The notes under the pieces are model-generated. The model had not been told where the DNA came from. It saw nothing but the letters and a program-made list of their open reading frames with translations, and made no database searches. The translations under genes were made by a program, and so were the position numbers. From Paraglaciecola sp. MB-3u-78 (lineage in GTDB: Bacteria > Pseudomonadota > Gammaproteobacteria > Enterobacterales > Alteromonadaceae), in contig NZ_PJCF01000004.1 of assembly GCF_002835935.1 (NCBI RefSeq), positions 62,001 through 126,000 on the forward strand: a stretch of 64,000 bases of DNA, read 5' to 3'. This document shows, in pieces, positions 1 through 10,955 of the stretch (the stretch's first letter is position 1; each line of letters begins with the position of its first letter).

Positions 1-572
1 AAGATGCACAAAATAACGTGGTCATTGGCGATGCTATTCTTGATAGCGTGACCAACAGTTATATTAATTCCGAACAACGGCTCATTGCTGTCGTGGGTCT
101 AGATGATGTTGTGGTGGTTGAAACTAAAGATGCCGTGTTAGTGGCTCACAAAGATAAAGTGCAAGATATCAAAAATGTGGTGAATCAACTCAAAGCAGAA
201 CATCGCCCTGAGTGGGAATTCCATCGCGAAGTGTTTAGACCTTGGGGTAGTTATGACTCTATTGATAACGGTGAACGTTTCCAAGTTAAACGTATCACGG
301 TAAAACCTGGCGAAAAACTATCTGTACAAATGCATCATCACAGAGCTGAGCATTGGATTGTGGTCTCAGGTACGGCAAAAGTCACCAATGGTGAGCAGAC
401 TTTGTTGTTATCAGAGAATCAATCGACGTACATTCCAATAGGTGTGATACATGCGCTAGAAAATCCCGGAAAAATCCCTTTGGAGTTGATAGAGGTGCAA
501 TCAGGTACCTATTTAGGCGAAGACGATATTGTGCGCTTTTCCGACCGTTATGGCCGTGTTGAAGCCAAATAG
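1..572 (+). CDS. manC: Mannose-1-phosphate guanylyltransferase / type II mannose-6-phosphate isomerase, C-terminal part (5' truncated by window)
   Basis: The frame is open from base 3 and the gene starts outside the window. The visible 190 residues contain the end of the nucleotidyltransferase left-handed helix region and then the cupin-type isomerase domain, with [56 protein letters not shown] and a terminal RFSDRYGR. All are family hallmarks, and the HHHRAEHW histidines bind metal. The enzyme makes GDP-mannose from mannose-1-phosphate and GTP in the cytoplasm, for exopolysaccharide or O-antigen. A phosphomannomutase follows within 50 bp, so the two probably form an operon. The GTG at 18 is internal, not a start. 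Confidence 0.95.
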   Translation, partial: DAQNNVVIGDAILDSVTNSYINSEQRLIAVVGLDDVVVVETKDAVLVAHKDKVQDIKNVVNQLKAEHRPEWEFHREVFRPWGSYDSIDNGERFQVKRITVKPGEKLSVQMHHHRAEHWIVVSGTAKVTNGEQTLLLSENQSTYIPIGVIHALENPGKIPLELIEVQSGTYLGEDDIVRFSDRYGRVEAK

Positions 573-620
573 ACGCAGTTGATATTGAACCCTGAATTAG
601 AGGTTTTGCAAAGAGAATTT

Positions 621-2066
621 ATGAAGATTACATGTTTTAAAGCGTATGACATTCGCGGTAAATTAATCGAACAACTAGATGAACACGTAGCCTATCGTAT
701 TGGTAAAGCTTTCGCAGAGTTTATGCAGGCCAAAACTGTGGTAGTGGGTGGGGACGTTCGATTGACCTCAGAGCCCCTTAAATTGGCGTTAGCAGCAGGT
801 TTGATTGATGGCGGAGCAACAGTCACCGATTTAGGTATGACAGGCACCGAAGAAATTTATTTTGCCACTAAGCACCTAAAGGTTGATGGTGGTATTGAAG
901 TCACAGCCAGCCATAATCCTATTGATTATAATGGCATGAAATTAGTTAAAACGGACTCTAAACCCGTCAGTGGCGACACTGGCTTGTTTGCGATTCGTGA
1001 TTTGGCCGAAACTTACTCAGAAGATGACGTTCAAGCTAGACTTGAGTTTTATTCGAATGGTTTAGTCAGTGAACAAAGGTTTATTCAAGGTGAAGCTTCA
1101 GTTGTGGCCAATAAACTAAAGGCCACCGGTCAATATAGCGTATTGGACAATATGCAGCCTTATGTGGCCCATATGTTGTCTTATATTGATACTGCTAACA
1201 TTACACCCATAAAGTTAGTAGTGAATGCGGGTAATGGTGCCGCAGGTGATGCCTTAGACGCTATCCAAAGCGCGTTAGAAGCAGCCAATGTGCCCATTAA
1301 ATTTATTAAAGTGCATCATCAACCCGATGGCACTTTCCCAAATGGTATCCCTAACCCTTTACTACCAGAGAGTAGGGCAGATACCGCCAATGCGGTTATT
1401 GAACATTCAGCGAATATGGGCATAGCCTGGGATGGCGATTTCGACCGCTGTTTCTTGTTTGACGAAAAAGGGGAGTTTGTCGAAGGTTATTATATTGTTG
1501 GCCTGTTAGCGAAAGCCTTTTTAGATAAAAAACCTGGCTCAAAAATCATTTATGACCCACGAGTGTATTGGAACACCGAAGATATTGTTTTAGAAGCGGG
1601 CGGTATACCCATAAAAAGTAAAACCGGCCATGCTTTTATCAAAGAACGGATGCGCGCAGACGATGCGATATATGGTGGTGAAATGAGTGCCCACCATTAT
1701 TTCCGTGATTTTGCTTATTGTGATTCCGGTATGATCCCATGGTTATTGGTAGCAGAGCTATTATGTACCACCCAAAAACCGTTATCCCAGTTAGTCAAAG
1801 AGCGTATCGCTGCTTTCCCGTCTTCTGGTGAAATAAACAGTACGTTGGCCGATCCTGATGCGTCCATTAAAGCTGTGTTGGACAAATATGAAGCCAGTGC
1901 AACAGTGGTGGATTATACTGATGGCATCGGTCTGGAGTTTGAAAACTGGCGCTTTAACTTACGCAAATCTAATACCGAACCTGTGGTTAGGCTTAATGTG
2001 GAATCAAAGGCTGATATTGCATTGATGGAAGAAAAAACTGCGGAGTTGTTGGCTTTGTTAAAGTAA
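621..2066 (+). CDS. manB: Phosphomannomutase
   Basis: This alpha-D-phosphohexomutase (481 residues) converts mannose-6-phosphate to mannose-1-phosphate, the substrate of the preceding ManC. Visible motifs are [10 protein letters not shown] near the N-terminus, the phosphoserine loop [13 protein letters not shown], the metal loop DGDFDRC, the sugar loop GGEMSAHH and the C-terminal phosphate loop [13 protein letters not shown]. The frame is open from a TTG at 579. The ATG at 621 is chosen because [14 protein letters not shown] matches the family N-terminus and AAGAGA lies just upstream. A strong terminator follows. The gene could equally be named cpsG or rfbK. Confidence 0.93.
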   Translation: MKITCFKAYDIRGKLIEQLDEHVAYRIGKAFAEFMQAKTVVVGGDVRLTSEPLKLALAAGLIDGGATVTDLGMTGTEEIYFATKHLKVDGGIEVTASHNPIDYNGMKLVKTDSKPVSGDTGLFAIRDLAETYSEDDVQARLEFYSNGLVSEQRFIQGEASVVANKLKATGQYSVLDNMQPYVAHMLSYIDTANITPIKLVVNAGNGAAGDALDAIQSALEAANVPIKFIKVHHQPDGTFPNGIPNPLLPESRADTANAVIEHSANMGIAWDGDFDRCFLFDEKGEFVEGYYIVGLLAKAFLDKKPGSKIIYDPRVYWNTEDIVLEAGGIPIKSKTGHAFIKERMRADDAIYGGEMSAHHYFRDFAYCDSGMIPWLLVAELLCTTQKPLSQLVKERIAAFPSSGEINSTLADPDASIKAVLDKYEASATVVDYTDGIGLEFENWRFNLRKSNTEPVVRLNVESKADIALMEEKTAELLALLK

Positions 2067-2086
2067 TTTATCATTTTAATAAACCA

Positions 2087-2118
2087 AAAAGCCCAGCTAA
2101 ATAGCTGGGCTTTTTTTT
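2087..2118. terminator. Bidirectional intrinsic terminator between manB and lipA
   Basis: The 9-bp perfect stem GCCCAGCTA/TAGCTGGGC has a 2-base loop, T9 on the plus-strand side and an A run on the other side. It can end manB on the plus strand and lipA on the minus strand. Confidence 0.9.
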
Positions 2119-2149
2119 AGTTAGCTTCTTGGCTATATCAAACCGAAGA

Positions 2150-3112
2150 TTATTTGACTTCTTCACCCGCAGCTTGTTTATCCGCGTGGTAACTCGAGCG
2201 CACCATAGGGCCACTAGCAACATGGCTAAAACCTAACTCTTTGGCTGTTTCGCCGAGTTCATCAAATTCGTCAGGGTGTACATAACGTTTTAATGGGAAG
2301 TGATGTTTACTGGGTTGTAAATATTGGCCCAAGGTCAGCATTTCCACATCGTGGGTGCGTAAATCTTGTAATACTTGGGCGATTTCGTGCTTGTCTTCGC
2401 CCATGCCCATCATCAGCCCCGATTTAGTGGGGATATCAGGATGCTGCTGTTTAAACTTTTTCAATAGGTCTAATGACCATTGGTAGTTGGCACCGGGACG
2501 GCACTCTCGGTATAAACGTGGAATAGTTTCAAGGTTGTGATTAAATACATCTGGAGGACTTATCTTGAGTATTTCAAGGGCTCTATCCATACGCCCTCTG
2601 AAATCGGGCACTAATACTTCTATCTTGGTAGATGGACTGTGTTCGCGAATTGCCGCTATACAATCCACGAAGTGCTGAGCTCCACCATCGCGTAAGTCGT
2701 CTCGGTCTACTGAGGTGATCACCACATACTTTAACTTCATCTCAGCAATGGTTTTGGCTAACTTGATAGGCTCTTCTGCGCTAGGAGGCAACGGCTTACC
2801 GTGTGCCACATCACAAAATGGGCAGCGGCGAGTGCAGATATCACCCAAAATCATAAAAGTGGCGGTGCCGTGATTAAAACACTCAGCTAAATTAGGGCAA
2901 CTGGCTTCTTCACATACAGAATGTAAATTATTTTTACGTAAGGTCTTTTTGATATGGTCAATTTTGTCGGTGTTACGTGGCAGCTTTATTTTGATCCACG
3001 CGGGTTTACGCAGCATCTCTGCCTTTTCAGTGGGCATGATGGTGATAGGGATATGTTTAACTTTTTCGTCATCCCGAAGTTTAACTCCGGCTTGCGGGCG
3101 TGCGTTAGTCAT
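2150..3112 (-). CDS. lipA: Lipoyl synthase
   Basis: This radical-SAM enzyme (320 residues) inserts two sulfurs into protein-bound octanoyl groups. Both iron-sulfur signatures are present: [12 protein letters not shown] for the auxiliary cluster and [13 protein letters not shown] for the SAM-binding cluster. RSSYHAD near the C-terminus carries the conserved serine that ligates the auxiliary cluster. The gene overlaps the end of lipB by 8 bp, so the two are probably translationally coupled: LipB delivers octanoate and LipA completes lipoate. It is the last gene of the long minus-strand block and ends at the shared terminator. Confidence 0.97.
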   Translation of the reverse strand: MTNARPQAGVKLRDDEKVKHIPITIMPTEKAEMLRKPAWIKIKLPRNTDKIDHIKKTLRKNNLHSVCEEASCPNLAECFNHGTATFMILGDICTRRCPFCDVAHGKPLPPSAEEPIKLAKTIAEMKLKYVVITSVDRDDLRDGGAQHFVDCIAAIREHSPSTKIEVLVPDFRGRMDRALEILKISPPDVFNHNLETIPRLYRECRPGANYQWSLDLLKKFKQQHPDIPTKSGLMMGMGEDKHEIAQVLQDLRTHDVEMLTLGQYLQPSKHHFPLKRYVHPDEFDELGETAKELGFSHVASGPMVRSSYHADKQAAGEEVK

Positions 3113-3752
3113 TAAAGCCTTCTCTATATTCTGTGTTTTTTATACCTAATAAGGCAGATAAATGATCCGTTAATTTCACACCTGCTGCAGCGAGCGTTCT
3201 CGGACCATTAAGTTGTGCGCAATCTATCATTTCCAGCCCGGCATAACCACATGGATTTATGCGTTGAAACGGGCTTAAGTCCATATTGACGTTCAAGGCC
3301 AAACCATGAAAAGAGCAACCTTTGCGGATCCTTAGGCCAATAGAACATACTTTTTTAGCATCAACATATACACCTGGCGCGTCGGCTTTTGGATAGGCAT
3401 CAATGGCATATTCTTGTAGTGTATCGACCACACATTGTTCCAATGCCGTCACTAAAGTTCTGACACCGAGTTTGTTTTGTTTAAGATTAAGTAACACATA
3501 CATCATTTGTTGACCGGGTCCATGGTAAGTGACTTGGCCACCTCTATCGACCTTGACAACGGGAATATCGCCGGGCATGAGTATATGTTCTTCTTTACCC
3601 GCTTGGCCTTGGGTGAAAACAGCTTGATGTTCTACCAGCCATATTTCGTCCGCTGTTTCAGGGTCCCTGTTATTGGTGAAATCTTGCATGGCTTGCCAAA
3701 TTGGCAAGTAGGCTTGGAGACCTAACTGTCTGATGATTAATTTAGTGGGCAT
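3105..3752 (-). CDS. lipB: Octanoyl-[acyl-carrier-protein] protein N-octanoyltransferase
   Basis: LipB (215 residues) moves octanoate from ACP to lipoyl domains. It shows [22 protein letters not shown], the active-site lysine region [31 protein letters not shown] and the catalytic cysteine in [11 protein letters not shown]. It lies between ybeD and lipA in the usual enterobacterial/alteromonad order. Confidence 0.96.
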   Translation of the reverse strand: MPTKLIIRQLGLQAYLPIWQAMQDFTNNRDPETADEIWLVEHQAVFTQGQAGKEEHILMPGDIPVVKVDRGGQVTYHGPGQQMMYVLLNLKQNKLGVRTLVTALEQCVVDTLQEYAIDAYPKADAPGVYVDAKKVCSIGLRIRKGCSFHGLALNVNMDLSPFQRINPCGYAGLEMIDCAQLNGPRTLAAAGVKLTDHLSALLGIKNTEYREGFND

Positions 3753-3797
3753 TATTTACACAAGCACTCTTTACCAAACCGCTCTTTACAAAGCTAT

Positions 3798-4061
3798 CTA
3801 CAAAACCACTTTCACGAGCTCTAATTTAGCGAGTTCAACATAAAGGGTTTCCATATGTGCTTTGCTGGTCACTGTTATGCTGAGTGAAATGGAGTGATAA
3901 GTCCCTTTAGAACTGGGTTTTACCTTTGGGTCATAATCACCTGGCGCATGCACCTGCAAGCAAGATATTACATCTTGGGGCAAACGCTCATGGGCGATGC
4001 CCATGATTTTAAAAGTTTGCTGGCAAGGGAAGTCCAGCAGTTGATCAAAATTAGTGTCCAT
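3798..4061 (-). CDS. ybeD: DUF493 family protein YbeD
   Basis: This small protein of 87 residues has the ACT-like fold known for the YbeD family (established knowledge) and is conserved between dacA and lipB. MDTNFDQLLDFPCQQTFKIMG is the standard N-terminus. A longer open frame to 4178 overlaps dacA, and its extra 39 residues look like frame read-through, so ATG 4061 is preferred. Its biochemical role is not established; the location suggests a link with lipoate metabolism or the cell wall. Confidence 0.88.
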   Translation of the reverse strand: MDTNFDQLLDFPCQQTFKIMGIAHERLPQDVISCLQVHAPGDYDPKVKPSSKGTYHSISLSITVTSKAHMETLYVELAKLELVKVVL

Positions 4062-4095
4062 CTTTTTCTCGAATATGTAATAAAAATATAGGGTA

Positions 4096-5268
4096 TTAAC
4101 TATCAAAGCCAAGGCGTAATTTGACAAAATCAACCATGCGGTCGATAAACCCACCTTCTTTGACTTCTTGTAAAGCAACTAAGGGATATTCAGCAATATC
4201 TTCGCCTTCAATTTGAAGATATAACTTGCCTACTACTTCGCCTTTAGCAATGGGCGCTTGTAATTTTTTGTCTAACTTAAAGTTAGCTTTCAACTTTTTA
4301 CTTTGACCACGAGGAATATTGATGGGGGTGTCTTGCAATATACCCAGATCGACTGTTTCTTTATCACCCATAAAAATGCGATGGGATACGAAGCTGTCAC
4401 CTGCTTTATAAGGAGTGATAGTTTCAAAGAAGCGGAAACCGTATTTGAGTAATTTTTTGTTTTCTACTTTACGCGCCCGCTCGCTGTCTGTGCCCATCAC
4501 CACTGAAATCAAACGCATATCTTCTTGGTAAGCCGAAGTGATCAAGCTATAACCCGCATCTGAAGTGTGGCCGGTTTTTATGCCATCAACATTCAAACTT
4601 TTATCCCATAATAAGCCATTGCGGTTGTATTGTTTAATATCGTTGAAGGTAAATTCTTTTTCAGCATAGATAGCATATTCATCTGGTACGTCGCGTATCA
4701 GCGCCGCAGATAAAATCGCCATATCTCTGGGTGTGGTGAAGTGCTGGGCATCATGTAAACCATGACTGTTTACAAAATAAGTTGAGGTCATGCCTAGTTT
4801 TTCTGCATGCATATTCATCATGCTGGCAAAGGCCTCTTCACTTCCGGCGATATGTTCTGCCATAGCGACACAAGCATCATTACCAGATTGCACGATAATG
4901 CCACGATTCAGATCTGCTACGGATATTTGTTTACCTACTTCGATAAACATTTTCGACGATTCTGGAAAGTTTTTAGCCCAAGCTTTTTCAGAAATAGTCA
5001 CCAAATCTGTGTCTTTGATATTACCGTTTAGGATCTCTATGCCAATCACATAGCTGGTCATCATTTTAGTTAAGCTAGCAGGGGGGAGCTGAATATCAGC
5101 GTTTTGCTCTGCGATAACGTTACCCGTTTGGAAATCTATTAATATAAAACCTTTAGCTGCAACACTAGGTGCAGGAGGAATAACCACAGCAGCAGAGGCT
5201 GAAAAAATGAATAAACACAGCACTAGGCTGTTTACAAGAGAGCTGAAATACGTTTTTGGTTTAAGCAT
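4096..5268 (-). CDS. dacA: D-alanyl-D-alanine carboxypeptidase (PBP5/6 family)
   Basis: The protein (390 residues) has a cleavable signal peptide ending near SASAA, then the serine peptidase S11 domain with all three penicillin-binding motifs: S65-L-T-K68, S128-G-N and K231-T-G. A C-terminal beta domain and an amphipathic tail (IDRMVDFVKLRLG) would anchor it on the outer face of the inner membrane. It removes the terminal D-alanine from peptidoglycan stem peptides. It follows rlpA in the cell-wall block after a gap of about 245 bp that holds only a short palindrome (5424-5439). Confidence 0.95.
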   Translation of the reverse strand: MLKPKTYFSSLVNSLVLCLFIFSASAAVVIPPAPSVAAKGFILIDFQTGNVIAEQNADIQLPPASLTKMMTSYVIGIEILNGNIKDTDLVTISEKAWAKNFPESSKMFIEVGKQISVADLNRGIIVQSGNDACVAMAEHIAGSEEAFASMMNMHAEKLGMTSTYFVNSHGLHDAQHFTTPRDMAILSAALIRDVPDEYAIYAEKEFTFNDIKQYNRNGLLWDKSLNVDGIKTGHTSDAGYSLITSAYQEDMRLISVVMGTDSERARKVENKKLLKYGFRFFETITPYKAGDSFVSHRIFMGDKETVDLGILQDTPINIPRGQSKKLKANFKLDKKLQAPIAKGEVVGKLYLQIEGEDIAEYPLVALQEVKEGGFIDRMVDFVKLRLGFDS

Positions 5269-5513
5269 TAAACTACCGTTTTTGATAATGTTGTAAGAAT
5301 AGAAGTATTAGGCTCGCCTTATTAGACATAAAATAATGACCTCAATTTATGCTGCGCAATATAGCACTTTGAGGGTTAAATTGCTGCTCAACTAACGACT
5401 AATCCAAAATAATATCGGAATTTTTGTTAGCTCTAACAATATGTGACTCTGAATATTATAAAAAGTTTAATGATGTCCGTCAGTTTGAGCGTAAGTCTAA
5501 ACATAAAGTGCTG

Positions 5514-6335
5514 CTAATCGGAGTAAACTTTATAAGCGTCAGGATAGTCATTACTTTTAAGTTCATGAAGCAGCTCATCTGCTTCATGATCGTTTTTTAT
5601 TGGGCCAAGATGTAATTTGTAAATGCCCTGTACGAATCTTGTTTTAAAGGGGTGTTGATATAAACTTTTTAAGCCACTGGCTAATTTATCTATTTGAGTT
5701 TTGTTTTGTAATGCAGCCACTTGAATATAGACCTGTTGGTTGGTCATATTGAGGTCTTTATTACTGGTATTACTAATAGTAGGGAAGCGTCCTACTGTGA
5801 TTTTACCCGCTGGATCTACATGGATAACGTCCAACTTTACATCGGTGATCCCCGTTTTAAGCACGTCTAGTTTTAATGCTGCAGCATAGGATAGGTCAAT
5901 CACCCGACCAATATGAAACGGCCCTCTATCGTTAACTCTAACCACTACCTGTTTGCCATTTTTTAAATTAGTCACGCGCACAAAAGAGGGCAATGGCAAG
6001 GTTTTGTGTGCGGCTGACATTTTGTACATATCGTAAATTTCACCGTTAGCCGTTAAGTGGCCGTGAAACTTCTGTCCATACCAACTCGCGTGGCCTTTAT
6101 CGCTGAATCCTTTACCTGTTTTGAGGGGCTGGTATCTGATCCCTCTGATGGTATAAGGACGCATATTAGCTGGCGCATAGGACACATATTTTGCCACTGC
6201 ATCTGTTGTAGTTACACTTTGGGGAATGATTTTAGGAGCCGAGTCTTGATGCTGGTAGTAGCGGCCTTTGGGAGCACAACTTACCACCAGGAATACTAAA
6301 AAAATCAAACCTAAGCAACGACAATAGTTTTTCAT
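5514..6335 (-). CDS. rlpA: Septal ring lytic transglycosylase RlpA (lipoprotein)
   Basis: The signal peptide ends in a lipobox (VVSC), so the mature protein should be lipid-anchored. The double-psi beta-barrel domain has [19 protein letters not shown] (conserved catalytic Asp replaced by His/Gly context), [16 protein letters not shown] and [10 protein letters not shown] with the catalytic Asp. The C-terminus (about residues 195-273) is a SPOR domain for binding denuded glycan at septa. The gene lies 7 bp downstream of mltB, probably in the same transcript. Confidence 0.92.
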   Translation of the reverse strand: MKNYCRCLGLIFLVFLVVSCAPKGRYYQHQDSAPKIIPQSVTTTDAVAKYVSYAPANMRPYTIRGIRYQPLKTGKGFSDKGHASWYGQKFHGHLTANGEIYDMYKMSAAHKTLPLPSFVRVTNLKNGKQVVVRVNDRGPFHIGRVIDLSYAAALKLDVLKTGITDVKLDVIHVDPAGKITVGRFPTISNTSNKDLNMTNQQVYIQVAALQNKTQIDKLASGLKSLYQHPFKTRFVQGIYKLHLGPIKNDHEADELLHELKSNDYPDAYKVYSD

Positions 6336-6342
6336 AACAAGG

Positions 6343-7341
6343 CTAATGACCTACTTTGGCAGTGGTTGCAGCGTTAAAACCTTGTTTGAGTTGTTGACTG
6401 AATTGAAATACTGCCATGGCATATAAAGGGCTATGGTTATAGCGAGTGATCGCGTAAAAATTGGGTAAGCCTACCCAATATTCTTTGGTATCTGGTTGCG
6501 CAAATTCAAATAGTTTGACGCTCATCTCTTGGCTTAGGTTGGCCTCGGTAATGCTCACTCCTGCTGCTTGTAATTGTGACCACTGATGGGAATATTTAAG
6601 AGATTTTGACAATAATGCTGGGTATTGAGTGCCACTCACTTGCGCCTTAAACGCAATGTCAGCATTGGCCTTCCAGTGATGTTTTTTAAAGTAGTTTGCG
6701 ACACTGCCTATAACGTCTTCAGGATTGTTCAATAAGTCCCGCACTCCGTCACCATCAAAATCCACTGCGTAATGGCGATAGCTGGATGAGATAAACTGAC
6801 CCCAGCCCATTGCCCCAGCATAAGAGCCCTTGAGCTGGGTGATATCAAAGTTTTCTTCTTTAGCTAATAAAAAAAATTGGGCTAATTCGCTTCGAAAAAA
6901 TGTTGCCCGAGGAGGATAGTGAAAGCCTAAGGTGACCAGCGCGTCGAGTACCGAATATTTACCTAGGTAGGCGCCATAAAAAGTCTCAACACCCATGATG
7001 GCTACGATAATTTCAGCGGGGACACCGGTTTCTTGTTCTGCACGGGCTAAGGTTTTTTGATGAGTTTGCCAGAAGGCCAAACCTTTGGTTAGGCGCTTTT
7101 CAGTGAGAAAGATGGGGTAATACTGATGCCAGGGTTTAGCTTCCCATGGCTTGGCAATGGATTGTAATATAGCCTGATTTTTGGTGGCTTTCTGCAACGT
7201 CGATTCAACCACCTTTCGATCGAAATGATGGGTATCTACCATCAAATCTACAAACTGCTTTTGCAGGTCTAGGGGGGAAGCATGGATACTCACGCTGGAG
7301 ATACATAGGCCTAATACAAAAAACGATTTAAACAACTTCAT
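6343..7341 (-). CDS. mltB: Membrane-bound lytic murein transglycosylase B
   Basis: A signal peptide (cleavage near HAS/P) is followed by the SLT-like domain of the MltB family. [25 protein letters not shown] contains the catalytic glutamate, and [28 protein letters not shown] is the substrate and calcium-loop region. There is no lipobox cysteine, so this copy is probably soluble in the periplasm, unlike E. coli MltB. It cleaves glycan strands and lies with the elongation genes. Confidence 0.93.
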   Translation of the reverse strand: MKLFKSFFVLGLCISSVSIHASPLDLQKQFVDLMVDTHHFDRKVVESTLQKATKNQAILQSIAKPWEAKPWHQYYPIFLTEKRLTKGLAFWQTHQKTLARAEQETGVPAEIIVAIMGVETFYGAYLGKYSVLDALVTLGFHYPPRATFFRSELAQFFLLAKEENFDITQLKGSYAGAMGWGQFISSSYRHYAVDFDGDGVRDLLNNPEDVIGSVANYFKKHHWKANADIAFKAQVSGTQYPALLSKSLKYSHQWSQLQAAGVSITEANLSQEMSVKLFEFAQPDTKEYWVGLPNFYAITRYNHSPLYAMAVFQFSQQLKQGFNAATTAKVGH

Positions 7342-7402
7342 GATTTTTCCTTGAAAGTTAAGCTAATTCACTTAACCAAAAATCTTAGGGTAACAGACCC
7401 CG

Positions 7403-8521
7403 TTATTCTCGAGACACGATTCTTCTTTGCGTACTAATCGCCATCAAAATACCAAAACCTGCTAGCAGAGTCACCATAGACGTCCCCCCATAGCTTACTA
7501 AGGGCAAAGGTACACCAACGACAGGTAAAATACCCGAAACCATGCCCATATTCACAAACACATACACAAAAAAGGTGAGGGTAATGCTACCGGCTAAAAT
7601 TTTACTAAAGGCATCTTGGGCCTTTACCGCTATCAACATGCCTCGCATAACAATAAAGGCGTAAATAGCTAACAGCCCTACCACGCCCCAAAATCCAAAT
7701 TCTTCACTGAACACCGCAAAGATAAAGTCGGTGTGACGTTCCGGCAAAAATTCTAACTGAGATTGGGTGCCTTGTAACCAGCCTTTACCTTGGGCACCGC
7801 CTGAGCCAATGGCAATTTGTGATTGAATAATATGATAACCCGACCCTAGTGGATCACTTTCAGGGTTGAGAAATGTCAGGACCCTTTGTTTTTGATAATC
7901 TTGCATCAAAAATATCCACATAATAGGGGTGAAAGCAGAAGCCGCTACAGCAACAAAGGATATAAAGCGCCAGCTCATGCCGGCCAAAAACAGTGCAAAA
8001 ACGCCTGAACAAGCAATAAGAAGTGAGGTGCCTAAATCTGGCTGGCGAGCAATCAATAACGTGGGTATAGCCACTAAAACAAAACCAATCAGTATATGCC
8101 AAGTTCTAGGGGGTAAATTAAATCGGCTAATATACCATGCCACCATCATAGGCACAGCTAGTTTCATGATTTCAGAGGGTTGAAAGCGAAAAAAGCCTAG
8201 GTCTAACCAACGCTGAGCCCCTTTACTGGAAACACCTACCACCAAAACTGCGATTAACATGGCAATACCAATCACGTAAAAATAGACCGACAATTTCTGA
8301 TAAGCCATGGGGGGGATTTGTGCCACCACTAACATCACACCTAAAGCCAGTGCCAGACGTGTACATTGTCTTTGGATCAGAGCTATGTCTTGTCCTCCAG
8401 CTGAATAAATGGTTGCTAAACCTACAACCATAAGCACAAGTAACCCCAATAATAACGTGCCATCACAATGTATTCTGTTCCAAAAAGAACGACTATGAGA
8501 GTCTAGTTTCATTCTAAGCAT
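7403..8521 (-). CDS. rodA: Rod-shape-determining peptidoglycan glycosyltransferase RodA
   Basis: This SEDS-family polytopic membrane protein (372 residues, about ten membrane segments) polymerises lipid II with PBP2. Family motifs seen are GSGGAQGKGWLQGTQSQLEFLPERHTDFIF, the adjacent FSEEFGF and a terminal VSYGGTSMVTLLAGFGILM. It overlaps the mrdA stop by 1 bp (ATGA-type junction), which couples its translation to its PBP2 partner. Confidence 0.96.
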   Translation of the reverse strand: MLRMKLDSHSRSFWNRIHCDGTLLLGLLVLMVVGLATIYSAGGQDIALIQRQCTRLALALGVMLVVAQIPPMAYQKLSVYFYVIGIAMLIAVLVVGVSSKGAQRWLDLGFFRFQPSEIMKLAVPMMVAWYISRFNLPPRTWHILIGFVLVAIPTLLIARQPDLGTSLLIACSGVFALFLAGMSWRFISFVAVAASAFTPIMWIFLMQDYQKQRVLTFLNPESDPLGSGYHIIQSQIAIGSGGAQGKGWLQGTQSQLEFLPERHTDFIFAVFSEEFGFWGVVGLLAIYAFIVMRGMLIAVKAQDAFSKILAGSITLTFFVYVFVNMGMVSGILPVVGVPLPLVSYGGTSMVTLLAGFGILMAISTQRRIVSRE

Positions 8522-10464
8522 CAGGGTTGTGCCACGACTGGTTTAAGTTCGGTTTGTGTCAGTTTCAGTTCCTCTAGTTCTTGTCCTAAATACTCAATCA
8601 CCTGGTGTTCAGGAAATGTTTGATCTTTAAAATAATTATCCATCATTTTACGGGCGATAGGTGCCGCTTGAGCGCCGCCGTGTCCTGCATTTTCTAACAC
8701 CACAGAGAGCACTATTTGTGGTTTGTCGTAAGGTGCATACCCGACATACATCGCGTTATCGTGATTTTTCTTGGAGAGCTTGGATGCATCATATTTTTCG
8801 TCTGCAGCGATAGAGACTAACTGCGCGGTGCCAGTTTTACCTGCGGATGTATAATTGGTACCTTTAAATGCGTTACGTGCAGAGCCTTTTCGATTCACGG
8901 TACCATACATGGCATCCAATACTATATCCCAGTTGTGTTCGTCTTTTATGGCTATGGGACGCCTTTCTTTAATGGCCTGAACCACCACCTTATCCTTTTG
9001 CATATTGCCACGAATAATTTGCGGAATAATCCGTCGCCCTCTGTTGACTAAGGTCACTATTGACTGGGTAAGTTGCACCGGTGTTGCTGTCCAGTAGCTT
9101 TGTCCAATGCCTATGTTGATGGTGTCACCGATATACCAAGGGAGGTTAAATAAGGCTTTTACTATGCCCCTACTCGGCATAATACCATCGGCTTCTTCAT
9201 GTAGGTCGATACCGGTATAATCACCAAACCCAAATTCATACATGCTTTCACTGATACGGTCTATACCTAATTTATAGGCCAGATCATAAAAGAAAATATC
9301 GCAGGACACTTCTATTGCTTTCGTCACATCCACCCATCCATGGCCCCATGGATTATGGTCTCGCCATTCACGTTCAACATTTTTTAATTTATATTTACCC
9401 ACATCATAAATTCGGCTTTCAGGTGTAATCACTTTCGCTTCGAGCCCTGTCAATGCCAATAGAGGTTTAACTGTTGATGCTGGCGGATATTGGCCCTGCG
9501 TCGCGCGATTAAACAAAGGCCGGTCTGTGGTGAGCAATTTTTTGTAATTTTTACTGCTGATACCATGTACAAACAGGTTGGGGTCGTAACTGGGACTGCT
9601 GTATAACGCAAGTACGCCTCCATCTCGAGGATCGATAGCGACTACAGAACCTTTCATACCAGCAAAGGCCTTTTCAGCTTCCTGTTGTAATTCCATATCG
9701 ATATTTAGCACGATATCTTGACCGGGAGCAGGTGGACTGAAGTCCAATATGCGGATAATTCTACCCTGATTGTTCACTTCGACTTCTTGAAATCCCACTT
9801 TCCCATGGAGCTTTTCTTCATGGTATTTTTCGATGCCTCTTTTACCAATATCATAGGTTGCTGCATAGTTTGCTTCAAACCCAGCTTCGCTGAGTTTTTG
9901 TAAATCTTTTTTGTTAATTTTAGCCACATAACCTATTACGTGGGTGAGGGCACTCCCATAAGGATAATATCGAGCGAGTCTCGCTTCGACAGATATACCA
10001 GGGTACTTATGTTGTTGTGCAGAAAAAAGTGCGACTTCTTTGGGTTTTAAACGGTTGATCAGATTGACCGGTTTGAAACGCCTAGTGCCTTTTAAGTCTC
10101 GATAAAAATCACTGACATCTTCTTTGTCGATATCTAATAAAATACTCAGTGTATTAATGGTTAATTCTAGATCGTCAATCTCTTCTGGTATCACTTGAAG
10201 ACTAAATACCGGACGATTTTCTGCTAGTAATATACCATTGCGGTCATAAATTAATCCACGATTGGGTGCTACAGGTAATACTTTTATGCGGTTACCGTCG
10301 GCACGTGTTTGGTAATCTTCGAAGCGACTTATTTGCAAATAATACAAATTTGTCAATACCATGGCAATCATCACAAATACCACTAATAAACCAATAAAGG
10401 TGCGCCTAGCAAAAAGATTAGCTTCCGCTGAATGGTCTTTTATAAGGATGCGCGGTGAAGGCAA
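8521..10464 (-). CDS. mrdA: Penicillin-binding protein 2 (elongasome transpeptidase)
   Basis: This class B PBP (647 residues) has one N-terminal membrane segment (about residues 23-45), a dimerisation domain starting near PNRGLIYDRNG, and a transpeptidase domain with S330-T-V-K333, a central SCD motif (VSCDIFFYDLAYKLG) and KTG in SAGKTGTAQLV. It crosslinks glycan made by RodA. The gene sits between rlmH and rodA in the conserved order. Confidence 0.96.
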   Translation of the reverse strand: MPSPRILIKDHSAEANLFARRTFIGLLVVFVMIAMVLTNLYYLQISRFEDYQTRADGNRIKVLPVAPNRGLIYDRNGILLAENRPVFSLQVIPEEIDDLELTINTLSILLDIDKEDVSDFYRDLKGTRRFKPVNLINRLKPKEVALFSAQQHKYPGISVEARLARYYPYGSALTHVIGYVAKINKKDLQKLSEAGFEANYAATYDIGKRGIEKYHEEKLHGKVGFQEVEVNNQGRIIRILDFSPPAPGQDIVLNIDMELQQEAEKAFAGMKGSVVAIDPRDGGVLALYSSPSYDPNLFVHGISSKNYKKLLTTDRPLFNRATQGQYPPASTVKPLLALTGLEAKVITPESRIYDVGKYKLKNVEREWRDHNPWGHGWVDVTKAIEVSCDIFFYDLAYKLGIDRISESMYEFGFGDYTGIDLHEEADGIMPSRGIVKALFNLPWYIGDTINIGIGQSYWTATPVQLTQSIVTLVNRGRRIIPQIIRGNMQKDKVVVQAIKERRPIAIKDEHNWDIVLDAMYGTVNRKGSARNAFKGTNYTSAGKTGTAQLVSIAADEKYDASKLSKKNHDNAMYVGYAPYDKPQIVLSVVLENAGHGGAQAAPIARKMMDNYFKDQTFPEHQVIEYLGQELEELKLTQTELKPVVAQP

Positions 10465-10476
10465 ATTTATTCTCTA

Positions 10477-10947
10477 TTATTCTCTATGATAAGGATGGTT
10501 ATTATTAATTGACCAAGCTCGATACAAACTCTCAGCTACAATTATACGCACCAACGGGTGTGGTAATGTGAGACTCGACAATGACCACTTTTGTTCAGAA
10601 ATTTTTATACATTCGGGGGCTAAACCTTCTGGCCCACCAATTAATAAACTGACATCTCTGCCATCCATTTGCCAACTTTCCATGGTTTTAGCCAATTTGG
10701 GCGTGTCCCAAGGTGCACCTGTTACTTCTAAGGTGACGACTCGATTGCCTTTGGGAATGGCGGCTAGGGTCAATTCACCTTCTTTTTGCAAGATACGTTT
10801 TATATCCGCATTTTTGCCACGTTTACCGGCAACTATTTCGGTGATCTGTACAGGCATATCGGCAGGAAAACGTCTGCAATATTCCGAAAAACCTTGTTCA
10901 ACCCAAACGGGCATTTTTATGCCCACTGCTATCATTTGAATACGCAC
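10477..10947 (-). CDS. rlmH: 23S rRNA (pseudouridine(1915)-N3)-methyltransferase RlmH
   Basis: This SPOUT-fold methyltransferase (156 residues) acts on assembled ribosomes. [12 protein letters not shown] is the knot SAM-binding loop, and [29 protein letters not shown] is the family-defining C-terminus. It lies 8 bp after rsfS, so both late ribosome-related functions are transcribed together. Confidence 0.97.
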   Translation of the reverse strand: MRIQMIAVGIKMPVWVEQGFSEYCRRFPADMPVQITEIVAGKRGKNADIKRILQKEGELTLAAIPKGNRVVTLEVTGAPWDTPKLAKTMESWQMDGRDVSLLIGGPEGLAPECIKISEQKWSLSSLTLPHPLVRIIVAESLYRAWSINNNHPYHRE

Positions 10948-10955
10948 TGGTTAAT

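Noticed and set aside
4062-4178. Longer N-terminus for YbeD
   Set aside because: The extension overlaps dacA, has membrane-like sequence not seen in the family, and ATG 4061 gives the standard start.
5424-5439. Palindrome between rlpA and dacA as terminator
   Set aside because: Only 7-bp stem with a 2-base loop and no U-tract; operon probably continues.
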